Assembly: GCF_017744955.1 (NCBI RefSeq)
Contig: NZ_JAGIAG010000001.1
Span: forward strand, 248,001-312,000
Direction of reading: 5' to 3'
DNA from: Dokdonella sp.
GTDB lineage: Bacteria > Pseudomonadota > Gammaproteobacteria > Xanthomonadales > Rhodanobacteraceae
Length of the DNA stretch: 64,000 nucleotides
In this document: positions 35,219-44,019 of the stretch, piece by piece
Layout of the letters: each line of letters begins with the position of its first letter
How positions within the stretch are numbered: position 1 is the first letter of the stretch
Notes under the pieces: model-generated
The model's input: only the letters and a program-made list of their open reading frames with translations
Database searches by the model: none
What the model was told of the DNA's origin: nothing
Made by a program: the position numbers and the translations under genes

Positions 35219-35830
35219 TCAGGCGCTGCGCTGGCGTTTCTTCGGTGCCGCCTCGCCGCGACGCGCCGGGCGCGCGTCGATCGGCGCCAGCACCCACGAC
35301 AACGCGATCAGGCGCCCGCCGCGCTTCTTGCGCGGTTGCTGCAGCAGGTCCATCAGGCGCGTCAGCAGGCGATTGATCTCGGCGAGGTCGTCCGCGCCGA
35401 CCCAGCCCTTGCCGCGCGCCGCCCACAGTTCGCGCCGCGGCCCCTCGACGACCGAATCGCCGTCGGCGATCGCGCGCGCGAAGTCGCGTCCGGCCACGCG
35501 CAGCACGCTGGCGGCGACGCGTTCGACCGCCTTGGCGTTGGCGGTGGCGCCGGGCCGGTAGCGCAGACGCAGGCGGTCGCCGCGGCGCGTGCGCGTGCGA
35601 TAGCGCCGGCCGTCGGCGGCGATCTCCTCCTCGATCAGCCCGCCGGCGGCGAGCTGGCGCAGATGGTAGTAGAGCCCGTCCGCGGGACGTCCGAGCTGGG
35701 CCGCCAGCTCGGCCACCGAAACGGCGCCGCCGAGCGCCTCCAGCGTGTCGACGATCTCGATGCGCGCCGGCGAGGCCAGCAGGCCGATCTCGTCGGCGGT
35801 TTCCAGTACCGCCCGCTTCCTCCGTGCCAT
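35219..35830 (-). CDS. winged-helix transcriptional regulator
   Basis: 203 aa. An ArsR-like winged helix occupies ~10-75: [53 protein letters not shown]. The rest is helical with a basic C-terminus ([17 protein letters not shown]). It is divergent from the two-DTG protease gene, and an AT-rich double palindrome lies immediately upstream of its start, suggesting autoregulation and control of the protease. The ligand is unknown. Confidence 0.87.
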   Translation of the reverse strand: MARRKRAVLETADEIGLLASPARIEIVDTLEALGGAVSVAELAAQLGRPADGLYYHLRQLAAGGLIEEEIAADGRRYRTRTRRGDRLRLRYRPGATANAKAVERVAASVLRVAGRDFARAIADGDSVVEGPRRELWAARGKGWVGADDLAEINRLLTRLMDLLQQPRKKRGGRLIALSWVLAPIDARPARRGEAAPKKRQRSA

Positions 35831-35848
35831 CGGTTGGGTTGCCTCTTT

Positions 35849-35871
35849 TGAAATTTCATTGAATTATTCAA
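35849..35871. promoter_or_regulatory. double palindromic operator between regulator and protease genes
   Basis: TGAAATTTCA (35849-35858, perfect 10-bp palindrome) abuts TTGAATTATTCAA (35859-35871; arms TTGAA/TTCAA). This is a strikingly AT-rich spot in a GC-rich region, 19 bp from the regulator start and about 50 bp before the protease start. Likely the binding site of the winged-helix protein. Confidence 0.6.
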
Positions 35872-35920
35872 ATAACGGCGCCGCTATGCAAGCGCCGCCG
35901 AATCACCACGGAGAACGACG

Positions 35921-37810
35921 ATGTTGAAGCACGTTTGTGCGAGCCTGCTGCTGCTCGCGGCGGTTTCCGCCGGTGCGCGGAGCGCGCCGGCGGACGACGC
36001 GGCCGCGCTGTTCGCGCGCTACAAGGAAGCCAGCGGCGGCGCGCACTGGGACGCGGCGAAGACGCTCGAAAGCCACGGCAGCCTGAGCGCCGGCGGACTC
36101 GACGGCACGTACCGCGCGATCCAGGACCTGGTGCGCGGACGCTCGGCCAGCCAGTACCGGCTCGGCCCGATCGAGGGCGCCGACGGCTACGACGGCCGCA
36201 TCGGCTGGACCCGCGATCCGGGCGGCGAAGTCGCGCTGCTCGACGCCGCCGAAGCCAGGCGTCGCGCGTCGAGCCAGGCCTGGCTCGACGCGCACGGCTA
36301 CTGGTATCCCGAGCGCCATCCTGCGCGTCTGGATCGGGCCGAGGTTCGCGAAACGGACGGGCATCGCTACGACGTCGTCACCGCGACGCCGGACGGCGGC
36401 GACCCGGTCGGCCTCTGGTTCGATCCGGCCACGCACCTGCTCGCCCGCGTCGTGCAGCGCCAGGGGCAGGACACCGCCACCACCGTGTTCGACGATTGGC
36501 GCAACGTCGACGGCCGGCGCCTGCCGTTCCGCTCGGTCACCGATCTCGCCGACGCCGACGGCCGCATCGAGCCGCGCCAGCGCACCGAGGTGCGCATCGA
36601 GCGCGTGGCGTGGAACGTGCCGGTGAAGGACGCCGACTTCGCCGCGCCGGCGATGGCGCCGACGGCGCGCATCGACAATGTGGCCGGTGTCACGCGGATC
36701 CCTTTCCAGCTGGTCAACAACCACATCTATGTCGACGGCGAGCTGGACGGCAGGAAGGCGCGCTTCCTGGTCGACACCGGCGGCGCGAACCTGCTCACGC
36801 CGGCGGCGGCGGCGAAGTTCGGTCTGAAGGGCGAAGGCAAGCTGGCCGGGCGCGGCGCGGGCGACGAAACCGTCGACGTCGCGTTCGCCCATGCGAAGGA
36901 AGTCCGCGTCGGCGACGCCAGGCTGGCCGAGCCGGTGTTCATGATCATGGATCTCGGCTCGCTGCCCGCCGTCGAAGGCTTCGAGAGCGACGGTCTGGTC
37001 GGCTACGAGATGTTCCGCCGCTTCGGCGTCACCATCGACTACGCCGCGCACGAGCTGATATTGGCCGACCCGGCGAAGTTCACGCCGCCGCCGGCCGCCA
37101 CCGCGGTGCCGTTCGAGCTGGCCGAGCGCATTCCGATCGTCGCCGGCAAGCTCGACGGCGTGCCGCTGCGCATCAGCGTCGACACCGGTTCGCGCGTGTC
37201 GCTGACCATGCACTCGCCGTTCGCGAAGGAGCACGGCCTCGCGGCGAAGTACCGCGCCGCGCCGGAGGCGGTGATCGGCTGGGGTGTCGGCGGCGCGTCG
37301 CGCGGCCGGCCGGTGCGCCTGGGTCGGCTCGAACTCGGCGCGGTGGCGATCGACGGCGTCGCCGGCGATCTCTTTCTCGGCGAGAAGAGTGCGTTCGCCG
37401 CGGTCGATCCGCAGGCCAATCTCGGCGGCGGCGTGCTGAAGCGCTTCACGGTCGCGTTCGACTACGCGGCCAAGCGCATGTACCTGGCGCCGAATGCGGA
37501 CTTCGCCAAGCCCGACGCGTTCGACCGCAGCGGCCTGTGGCTGCTCGGCGCCGGCGAGGGACTGAAGATCGTCGACGTCGCCGCCGACAGCGCCGCCGCG
37601 CGCGCGCGACTGCGCGACGACGATCTGATCACGGCGATCGACGGGGAAGCGGTCGCGAAGCGGTCGCTGTCCGAATGGCGCCAACGCCTGCGCGATCTGC
37701 CGGCCGGCACGCACCTGGCCGTCGACTATCGCCGCGGCGACCGGTCGATGCGCGCGGAGCTGGTGCTGGCCGACCGCATTCCGGCGACGAGTCCCGCTGC
37801 CGGCAAGTGA
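35921..37810 (+). CDS. retropepsin-like aspartyl protease with C-terminal PDZ domain
   Basis: 629 aa. Signal peptide to ~22. Residues ~25-245 form an outer-membrane-lipoprotein-like domain. Two retropepsin-like halves follow, each with a catalytic Asp motif: FLVDTGGANL (D285) and ISVDTGSRVSL (D421). A PDZ domain closes the protein (~540-620, GLKIVDVAADSAAARARLRDDDLITAIDG). Having two DTG motifs in one chain allows an intramolecular pepsin-like active site. It probably acts in the periplasm. Divergent from a winged-helix regulator with shared operator. Confidence 0.88.
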   Translation: MLKHVCASLLLLAAVSAGARSAPADDAAALFARYKEASGGAHWDAAKTLESHGSLSAGGLDGTYRAIQDLVRGRSASQYRLGPIEGADGYDGRIGWTRDPGGEVALLDAAEARRRASSQAWLDAHGYWYPERHPARLDRAEVRETDGHRYDVVTATPDGGDPVGLWFDPATHLLARVVQRQGQDTATTVFDDWRNVDGRRLPFRSVTDLADADGRIEPRQRTEVRIERVAWNVPVKDADFAAPAMAPTARIDNVAGVTRIPFQLVNNHIYVDGELDGRKARFLVDTGGANLLTPAAAAKFGLKGEGKLAGRGAGDETVDVAFAHAKEVRVGDARLAEPVFMIMDLGSLPAVEGFESDGLVGYEMFRRFGVTIDYAAHELILADPAKFTPPPAATAVPFELAERIPIVAGKLDGVPLRISVDTGSRVSLTMHSPFAKEHGLAAKYRAAPEAVIGWGVGGASRGRPVRLGRLELGAVAIDGVAGDLFLGEKSAFAAVDPQANLGGGVLKRFTVAFDYAAKRMYLAPNADFAKPDAFDRSGLWLLGAGEGLKIVDVAADSAAARARLRDDDLITAIDGEAVAKRSLSEWRQRLRDLPAGTHLAVDYRRGDRSMRAELVLADRIPATSPAAGK

Positions 37811-37822
37811 AGCATCGGGAAG

Positions 37823-37858
37823 TCCTCGTCATCCCCGCTTTCGCAAGGATGACGAGGA
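37823..37858. terminator. bidirectional hairpin between protease and rlmI-like genes
   Basis: TCCTCGTCATCC (37823-37834) and GGATGACGAGGA (37847-37858) form a perfect 12-bp stem with a 12-nt loop containing CGCTTTCG. It separates two convergent genes and resembles the dispersed GTCATCCCCGC-type palindromes of proteobacteria. Confidence 0.6.
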
Positions 37859-37880
37859 TCCGGATTTTCCGGTGCGCCGA

Positions 37881-39065
37881 TTACTCGACGCGGCAGAGCG
37901 CGGCCTTGAGATAGCGCGATTCGGGCACGTGCGCCTGCCACGGATGATCGGGGCCGGCACCGCTGACCTTGAGCACCTGCACCGTGCGGTTGGCATAGAA
38001 CGCCGCGCGGCGCAGCATGTCGAGGAACTGCTCCTCGCTGACCAGCCCGGTGCACGAGCAAGTCAGGAAGATCCCGCCCGGCTTGACCGCGCCGAGCGCG
38101 AGCTTGTTCATGTCGAGGTATTTCTTCAGCGCCGGAATGACCTGCTCGCGATCGCGTGTCATCTTGGCCGGATCGAGGATGACGACGTCGAACTGCTTGG
38201 CGTTGTTCGCCGCCGCGTCGCGCAGCCAGTGGAAGATGTCGGCCTGCACGAAGCGCACGCGCGCCTTGTTCAGGCGCGCGTTCTTCTCGGCGATGCCGAG
38301 GATCTCCTCGTCGAGGTCGACGCCGACCACTTCGTCCGCGCCGCCGATGGTCTTGGCGTAGATGCCGAAGCCGCCGGAGTTGCAGCACAGGTCGAGCACG
38401 CGCTTGCCGGCGCAGAACTCCGACAGCGTCTTGCGGTTGTCGCGCTGGTCGGCGAAGAAACCGGTCTTGTGCTTGGTGCCCGGCGCGGCGTGGAAGCCCA
38501 CGTCGTGCTCGCGGATCACCGTCGGCGTCGGCGGCGAGGGAATGCCGCAGTCGAAGCTTTCCTGCTTCTGCACGTGCTCCTCGGCGAACCAGTACAGATT
38601 CGCGTCGGGGAAGTGCTCGAGCAGGCAGCGCCGGATCAGGTCGCGCTGGCGGAACATGCCGGCGGAGAAGTATTCGATCACCAGCGTGTCGGCGAAGCGG
38701 TCGACGACCAGGCCGGACAATCCGTCGCCTTCGGAGTGGATCAGGCGATAGGCGTCGGTGACCGCGTCGAGCTTCAGCACCTCGCGCCGCAGCGCGACGG
38801 CCGCGGCGATGCGACGGGCGAAGAACGCCTCGTCGACGGCCTCGTCCGGATCGGCGGTCAGGACGCGCAGCGCGATGCGCGAATGGCCGTTGTAGAAACC
38901 GCGGCCGGCGAACGTGCCCTCGCGATCGACAATATCGACGATCGTGCCAGGTTTCGGCTTGTTCGCCGGCTTTTCGACCATTTTCTGGAAGATCCAGGGA
39001 TGGTTCGAACGTCGCTCGGTCTTCAGCTGGATCAGGGGCAGGGCGCCCGCGGCGGTATGGCTCAT
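37881..39065 (-). CDS. rlmI: class I SAM-dependent rRNA methyltransferase (RlmI-like)
   Basis: 394 aa. N-terminal PUA domain (IQLKTERRSNHPWIFQKMVE to GFYNGHSRIALRVL), a middle EEHV segment, and a Rossmann methyltransferase with VLDLCCNSGGFGIYA, VVGVDLDEEILGIAEKNARLN, and the catalytic VVILDPAKMTR. The cysteine in LTCSCTGLVSEEQF corresponds to the late conserved Cys. RlmI methylates C1962 of 23S rRNA; closely related enzymes exist, so the exact target is inferred. Confidence 0.88.
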   Translation of the reverse strand: MSHTAAGALPLIQLKTERRSNHPWIFQKMVEKPANKPKPGTIVDIVDREGTFAGRGFYNGHSRIALRVLTADPDEAVDEAFFARRIAAAVALRREVLKLDAVTDAYRLIHSEGDGLSGLVVDRFADTLVIEYFSAGMFRQRDLIRRCLLEHFPDANLYWFAEEHVQKQESFDCGIPSPPTPTVIREHDVGFHAAPGTKHKTGFFADQRDNRKTLSEFCAGKRVLDLCCNSGGFGIYAKTIGGADEVVGVDLDEEILGIAEKNARLNKARVRFVQADIFHWLRDAAANNAKQFDVVILDPAKMTRDREQVIPALKKYLDMNKLALGAVKPGGIFLTCSCTGLVSEEQFLDMLRRAAFYANRTVQVLKVSGAGPDHPWQAHVPESRYLKAALCRVE

Positions 39066-39131
39066 GCCGCGAATGATACCGAAGCGCTCGTTCAGCCGTC
39101 CGGAAAGCGGCAGGTCCGGCGTCGCGGCTTA

Positions 39132-39141
39132 GGGTTTTCCC
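39132..39141. promoter_or_regulatory. GGGTTTTCCC motif upstream of the cysteine-free protein gene
   Basis: TTAGGGTTTTCCCC lies 75 bp before the ATG at 39217; a TATAAG -10-like box follows at about 39168. The same core occurs at 28389 and 55877. Confidence 0.35.
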
Positions 39142-39216
39142 CAATCCCTCCCGTCTTTTGCTTGCGGTATAAGACCCACTCCACCCGTTCGTTCCGTCCA
39201 GACGAGGCCGAAAGTC

Positions 39217-40893
39217 ATGGGCTTAAATGTAGGCCGAGGAGGCGGTATCGATCCCGCCGTCGCCGCTGGGCTCCAGGGAACCCAGCACGTGCCCGACGGA
39301 ACCCGTTCCGGCGGTGGCGTCCAGAACCAGAACGACCAGGGCCAGAACGTCGACGACGGCGGTACCGACAACGACGGGCAGAACGTCAACCGACAGCCCT
39401 CCGAGCGCGACCCCGAGAATTCCAAAGGGGATGTGACGCAGCGCTCGGGCGTGCGGGATACGCCGCGCCAGGAAGGCCGGCCACCGCCGTCAAATCCGTC
39501 GAACACCGGTGGACCGCCCATCAACACGGGTGGGCCGCCGGTCAACAACGGCGGAAACATCCCTCGCGGCAACGCCTTCGGCGTGCAGAACCAGATGCAT
39601 CCGGGTCAGCAGATGGAGACCCTGAGCGGAACCCTGGGCGGCGTCATCAAGACCGTCGGCGGCGTGCTCGATACGACGCTGGAAGGTGTCGGCCGCTTGC
39701 TCGGCGGGGGAAACCAGCTCAATCCGGACACCTCCTCCTCCAGGATCACACCGGACGACCAGGGCCAGAACCATCAGGGGCCGAACGGCCACAATCACGG
39801 GCATCCGGATACGCCCAGGCCCATCGGCGCGCCGGCCCATTCGGAGCGGACGCAGCCGAATCTTCCGGGCGGGCCGCACAACGAGGGCGGCCCTCCGTCC
39901 TCCAACCGCGCGAACGACGGACGGCCGACGACGCCGATGGGCGGCAACGAAGGCGCATCGAATCCGACTTCCAGCCGGGGCGGCAACGTCACCGAGCTGC
40001 GCACCGGCCAGCCGCAGGCATCGCCGTCGTCTGCGCAGACCTCGCCCTCGTCCCAGACGTCCCAGCCTGCGCAAACCCAGGCGCAACAGGCGACGAACCG
40101 CGCCGCTACGCCGATGGCGCAGCCCGTGCCGTTGAGCGGCTTCGTGGGAACCGGGCAGGCCGCAGGCGTCCTGGCGCAGGCGACCGCGCAGGGTGCACTG
40201 CCGTCCTCGATTCCCGGACAACTGGCGAACCTGGCCGCCGGCGCGGCGGGGTTGCTCGGCCAGCAGACCGCGGAAGCCCGCCAGGCGTCGACCACGGCCA
40301 CTCCGCAGCAATTGCCTGCGCAGAACGAGAACGCGGCGCGCGACCTGCGCAATTCGCCGACGCAGCTGCCGCAGGCGCCGGCCGACGCCAAGCGTCCGCC
40401 GGACATGCCCGCCGACAAGGCGCTGACGAAGACCCCGAACGAAGCGCAGACTCAGCAGCAGGCGCGCACGCAGAACGACGCGCAGACGCGGCCGCAGACC
40501 GATCTGCGCACCGTCAACCAGCAACGTCCCGCCGACGCGCAGCAGACGCTGCGCACCGAAGGCGACGCTAAGGCCCTGCGCGAGGGATTGGAGAAAACCA
40601 AGCTCGTGCAATCGGCCGAAACGGCGCGCACCAGTCCGCTCGGCGAGGACGCGAAAAAGGCCGCTCAATTGGCCACGAACGCCACCGGGCGCGCCGCGGC
40701 CGGCACCGTCGAGTCGCTGCGCCAGGCGCTGGACTGGGTCGGCCAGCAGGTGCGCGGCGTCGGCGCCGATCCCAAGACCGACTCCGAAGGCGTCACCGCG
40801 ATGCGCGTCGTCGCCGGACTGGTCATCGCGGCCACGGTCGTCGGGGTCGCGATCGCCGTGCTGTACGCGATCCGCATCGCCTTCGTGCCGTAA
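39217..40893 (+). CDS. cysteine-free low-complexity protein with C-terminal membrane helix
   Basis: 558 aa, not assigned to a family. Residues 1-130 are Gly/Asn/Gln/Pro-rich and disordered (with a GGPPINTGGPPVNNGGN near-repeat). Residues ~136-165 form an amphipathic glycine-rich helix (SGTLGGVIKTVGGVLDTTLE). A long Gln/Ser/Thr/Pro-rich region with another hydrophobic patch (~305-350) follows. A single hydrophobic helix (~530-553, VAGLVIAATVVGVAIAVLYA) ends the chain. No signal peptide and no cysteine. The composition recalls secreted harpin-like or surface-anchored proteins; the function is unknown. Confidence 0.72.
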   Translation: MGLNVGRGGGIDPAVAAGLQGTQHVPDGTRSGGGVQNQNDQGQNVDDGGTDNDGQNVNRQPSERDPENSKGDVTQRSGVRDTPRQEGRPPPSNPSNTGGPPINTGGPPVNNGGNIPRGNAFGVQNQMHPGQQMETLSGTLGGVIKTVGGVLDTTLEGVGRLLGGGNQLNPDTSSSRITPDDQGQNHQGPNGHNHGHPDTPRPIGAPAHSERTQPNLPGGPHNEGGPPSSNRANDGRPTTPMGGNEGASNPTSSRGGNVTELRTGQPQASPSSAQTSPSSQTSQPAQTQAQQATNRAATPMAQPVPLSGFVGTGQAAGVLAQATAQGALPSSIPGQLANLAAGAAGLLGQQTAEARQASTTATPQQLPAQNENAARDLRNSPTQLPQAPADAKRPPDMPADKALTKTPNEAQTQQQARTQNDAQTRPQTDLRTVNQQRPADAQQTLRTEGDAKALREGLEKTKLVQSAETARTSPLGEDAKKAAQLATNATGRAAAGTVESLRQALDWVGQQVRGVGADPKTDSEGVTAMRVVAGLVIAATVVGVAIAVLYAIRIAFVP

Positions 40894-40936
40894 CTGGCTG
40901 TCCGCGGGCCCGCTCGCGGACGAATAACCCCCTGAA

Positions 40937-40962
40937 CGCGCGTGCCGCCACTGGCACGCGCG
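40937..40962 (+). terminator. hairpin after the cysteine-free protein gene
   Basis: CGCGCGTGCC (40937-40946) and GGCACGCGCG (40953-40962), a perfect 10-bp stem with a 6-nt loop, 43 nt after the stop. There is no T-run. Confidence 0.5.
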
Positions 40963-40999
40963 TGGAGCTTGCCACGGCACGGTCGCGCCGCTATTGTCG

Positions 41000-41159
41000 C
41001 GACCGCAGAAGGGGAGTAGCTCCCGCTGCCGCGATCGTCAGCACGAGTCTCGATTCTCACGCGAATCGAAAACTCCGGTCCGGCAGGCAGGTTCCAGCGA
41101 ACCTGCGAGCGAGACCTTCGCGGACTACGGTGAAGGTGCGCCTTGCGAAAACGCAAAGG
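41000..41159 (+). ncRNA. yybP-ykoY (Mn2+) riboswitch aptamer
   Basis: The leader of the terC gene contains AAGGGGAGTAGC (41009-41020), the most conserved segment of the yybP-ykoY motif, and farther on the hairpin CCTTGCG-AAAA-CGCAAAGG (41141-41159). In other bacteria this RNA senses Mn2+ and controls TerC/Alx-type manganese exporters, exactly the class of gene downstream. The outer boundaries are approximate; folding was judged by eye. Confidence 0.75.
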
Positions 41160-41195
41160 CCCCGCGTGCCGTCGGTTCGCGGGGTCTCGTCTTTT
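41160..41195 (+). terminator. putative expression-platform hairpin of the terC riboswitch
   Basis: CCCCGCG (41160-41166) and CGCGGGG (41178-41184) form a stem followed by TCTCGTCTTTT (41185-41195), a terminator-like arrangement directly after the aptamer and 12 nt before the terC ATG. Alternatively the hairpin could control access to the ribosome-binding region (CGGAG). Confidence 0.5.
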
Positions 41196-41206
41196 CGGAG
41201 CACGGC

Positions 41207-42163
41207 ATGCACAGCATCGGAACCACCAGTCTCTGGACCGCCTTCACGTTGATCGTGCTGGCGGCGTTGGTCGTCGACTTTCTCGTCCTGCGCAGCGGCG
41301 GCCCGCACCGCGTCTCCTTTCGCGAGGCGCTGGTGTGGAGCCTGGCCTGGGTCGGCCTCGCGCTCGCCTTCAACCTGGGACTGTGGTGGTGGCTCGACGG
41401 CCAGGCCGGCCGGGCGGTGGCCAACGACATCGCGCTCGAGTTCCTCACCGGCTACGTGGTCGAGAAGTCGCTCGCGGTCGACAACATCTTCGTGTTCCTG
41501 ATGATCTTCAACTACTTCGCCGTGCCGGCCGAGCAGCGCCAGCGCGCGCTGATGCTCGGCGTGCTCGGCGCGATCGTGCTGCGCGCGATCCTGATCTTCA
41601 TCGGCGCCGCGCTGGTGGCGAAGTTCCACTGGATCCTCTACCTGTTCGGCCTGTTCCTGATCGTCACCGGCGTGAAGATGCTGCTCGCGGCGAACCAGGA
41701 GCCGGATCTGGAAGCCAACCCGATGCTGCGCTGGATACGCAAGCATCTGCCGCTGACCAAGGAATTCCACGGCAGCGCGCTGCGCGTGCTCGACGGCGGC
41801 AAGCACCGCTACACGCCGCTGTTCGTGGTGATGCTGCTGATCGCCGTCACCGACGTGATCTTCGCGGTCGATTCGATCCCGGCGATCTTCGCGGTCACCG
41901 AGGATCCGTTCGTCGTGCTGACCTCGAACGTGTTCGCCGTGCTCGGCCTACGCGCGATGTTCTTCCTGCTCGCCGGCGCGGCGGAGCGTTTCCACCTGCT
42001 CAGCTACGGTCTCGCCGCGGTGCTGCTGTTCATCGGCACCAAGATGCTGATCGCCGACGTCTACAAGATCCCGATCGGCATCGCGCTCGGCGTCGTCGCG
42101 CTGCTGATCGGCGCCTCGATCGTCGCCAGCCTGCGCTTCCCGCCGCGCCGCGACGCCGGCTGA
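41207..42163 (+). CDS. alx: TerC/Alx family integral membrane protein
   Basis: 318 aa with about nine helices. TerC signatures: DFLVLR near the start, LEFLTGYVVEKSLAVDNIFVF with its conserved acidic residues, and VTDVIFAVDSIPAIFAVTEDPFVV. Members such as E. coli Alx export manganese and are controlled by yybP-ykoY RNAs, as seems to be the case here. ATG 41207 follows CGGAG. The acidic residues in the helices are likely metal ligands. Confidence 0.92.
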   Translation: MHSIGTTSLWTAFTLIVLAALVVDFLVLRSGGPHRVSFREALVWSLAWVGLALAFNLGLWWWLDGQAGRAVANDIALEFLTGYVVEKSLAVDNIFVFLMIFNYFAVPAEQRQRALMLGVLGAIVLRAILIFIGAALVAKFHWILYLFGLFLIVTGVKMLLAANQEPDLEANPMLRWIRKHLPLTKEFHGSALRVLDGGKHRYTPLFVVMLLIAVTDVIFAVDSIPAIFAVTEDPFVVLTSNVFAVLGLRAMFFLLAGAAERFHLLSYGLAAVLLFIGTKMLIADVYKIPIGIALGVVALLIGASIVASLRFPPRRDAG

Positions 42164-42211
42164 ACGCGGCGCCGGCTTGAGGCGGCGCGGCCACATCCCC
42201 ATGATGCCGGC

Positions 42212-43003
42212 ATGGACCTCGCGCGCCCCGTCCCGGAACCGACCGCCACCGTCGTCGCCAACGATCGCGAGCGCGTGCGCTACGCCGTGGTCGGCGCGAT
42301 GGCGCTGCTCGCCGGCATCTGGGTCGCCTGGGGCCTGGCCTGGCTGCTCGGCTGGCCGCTCGATAGCCTCGGCGTGCGGCCGCGCCAGTTCGACGGCCTG
42401 ATCGGCATCCTGACCGCGCCGTTCGCGCACGCCTCGTTCGACCATCTGATGTCGAACACGCTGCCGCTGGCGCTGCTCGCGACCTTGACCCTCTACTGCT
42501 ATCCGCGCGCGGCGCGGCTGGCGCTACCGGCGATCTGGCTCGCCTCCGGTCTCGCCGTCTGGCTGTTCGCGCGGTCTTCCACGCATGTCGGTGCCAGCGG
42601 CATCGCGCACGGGTTGATGTTCTTCCTGTTCGTGATGGGCCTGCTGCGGCGCGATCGCCTCGCGGTGGTCGTCTCGCTGGTCGTGTTCTTCCTCTACGGC
42701 GGCATGCTGATGACGGTGCTGCCGCGCGAGGCGAACGTCAGTTTCGAATACCACCTCGCCGGCGCGGTCGCCGGCCTGATCGCCGCCGTGCTGCTGCGCG
42801 CGCGCGATCCGCTGCCACCGCGCAAGCGCTATTCGTGGGAAGACGAGGAAGCGGTCGAACCGCTGCCCGACGAGGAACTCGAACTGCCGCGCGCGGCGAA
42901 CGTTCCGGTGCTGTGGCAGCGCAGGCCGGAAGACGACCAGCGCGGCCGCGTCATCGTGTTCCGCCCGCGTCCGCGCGAGGACAGTCCGCCGACCGTGCAC
43001 TGA
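42212..43003 (+). CDS. rhomboid family intramembrane serine protease
   Basis: 263 aa with six predicted helices. The catalytic dyad is visible: S129 in THVGASGIAHG and H181 in FEYHLAGAVAG, plus the FAHASFDHLMSNTLPL segment of helix 2 with conserved His and Asn. Residues ~205-263 are a charged cytoplasmic tail (WEDEEAVEPLPDEELELP). Substrates unknown. It follows terC by 48 bp on the same strand and may share its transcript. Confidence 0.92.
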   Translation: MDLARPVPEPTATVVANDRERVRYAVVGAMALLAGIWVAWGLAWLLGWPLDSLGVRPRQFDGLIGILTAPFAHASFDHLMSNTLPLALLATLTLYCYPRAARLALPAIWLASGLAVWLFARSSTHVGASGIAHGLMFFLFVMGLLRRDRLAVVVSLVVFFLYGGMLMTVLPREANVSFEYHLAGAVAGLIAAVLLRARDPLPPRKRYSWEDEEAVEPLPDEELELPRAANVPVLWQRRPEDDQRGRVIVFRPRPREDSPPTVH

Positions 43004-43028
43004 CGGCGCAGCGCCGGTCGAACCGCGC

Positions 43029-43034
43029 TAAGCT
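43029..43034 (+). promoter_or_regulatory. candidate -10 box upstream of phhA
   Basis: TAAGCT in GCTAAGCTTCG, 83 bp before the phhA ATG; part of the recurring CTAnnnT pattern. No good -35 seen. Confidence 0.25.
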
Positions 43035-43117
43035 TCGCGCCTACCCCTGAAAGACGCGGCGACGGACGGCCGCTCCCGATATTCGCGATCACGGACGAGC
43101 GCACAGGAAATCACGTC

Positions 43118-44008
43118 ATGAACGCCACGCCGCGCCGCGTCGAACACCAGCAGACCGACAAGGGCTACGTGCCGGTCTACACCACCGCCGTGGTCGAGCA
43201 GCCCTGGAACAGCTACTCGCGCACGGACCACGAAACCTGGGCGATCCTGTTCGAACGCCAGCGCGAAGTGCTGAAGGGCCGAGCCTGCCGCGAGTTCATC
43301 GACAACCAGCAGCGCTTCGGCATGACGCCGGACGCGATCCCGCGCTTCGACGAACTGAACGAGGTGCTGGCGAAGACCACCGGCTGGGAACTCGTCGGCG
43401 TCGAGGGCCTGTTGCCCGAGCTGACCTTCTTCGATCACCTGGCGAACCGCCGCTTCCCGGTCACCTGGTGGATCCGCAAGCCCGAGCAGATCGACTACAT
43501 CGCCGAACCGGACCTGTTCCACGACCTGTTCGGCCACGTGCCGCTGCTGCTCAATCCGGTCTTCGCCGACTACATGCAGGCCTACGGCCGCGGCGGCGTG
43601 AAGGCGCACGGCGTCGGCGCCGAGGCGCTGGTCAACCTGACCCGTCTGTACTGGTACACGGTCGAGTTCGGCCTGATCCGCCAGGACGGCGGATTGCGCA
43701 TCTACGGCTCCGGCATCGTGTCGTCGAAGGGCGAGTCGATCCACTGCCTCGAATCGGCCGCGCCGAACCGCATCGGTTTCGATCTGGCGCGCATCATGCG
43801 CACGCGCTATCGCATCGACACCTACCAGAAGACCTACTTCGTCATCGACAGCTTCGAACAGCTGATCGACGCGACGCGGCCGGACTTCACGCCGATCTAC
43901 GCCGAACTGGCGGCGCTCGACTCGGTGCCGGCCGGCTCCGTGCTGGACAGCGACCGCGTGTTCCAGCGCGGCAACGGCGAAGGCTGGGCGCAGGACGGCG
44001 ACGTCTGA
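43118..44008 (+). CDS. phhA: phenylalanine 4-monooxygenase
   Basis: 296 aa, a typical single-domain bacterial enzyme. Iron ligands are H135 and H140 in FHDLFGHVPLL and E183 in YTVEFGLI. Pterin-binding and substrate regions (GWELVGVEGLLP, RIYGSGIVSSKGE) are intact. It hydroxylates phenylalanine to tyrosine using tetrahydropterin and O2. The dehydratase phhB that recycles the pterin is not adjacent; folE (34525-35133) makes the pterin precursor. Confidence 0.97.
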   Translation: MNATPRRVEHQQTDKGYVPVYTTAVVEQPWNSYSRTDHETWAILFERQREVLKGRACREFIDNQQRFGMTPDAIPRFDELNEVLAKTTGWELVGVEGLLPELTFFDHLANRRFPVTWWIRKPEQIDYIAEPDLFHDLFGHVPLLLNPVFADYMQAYGRGGVKAHGVGAEALVNLTRLYWYTVEFGLIRQDGGLRIYGSGIVSSKGESIHCLESAAPNRIGFDLARIMRTRYRIDTYQKTYFVIDSFEQLIDATRPDFTPIYAELAALDSVPAGSVLDSDRVFQRGNGEGWAQDGDV

Positions 44009-44019
44009 ACCGAAGCGCC

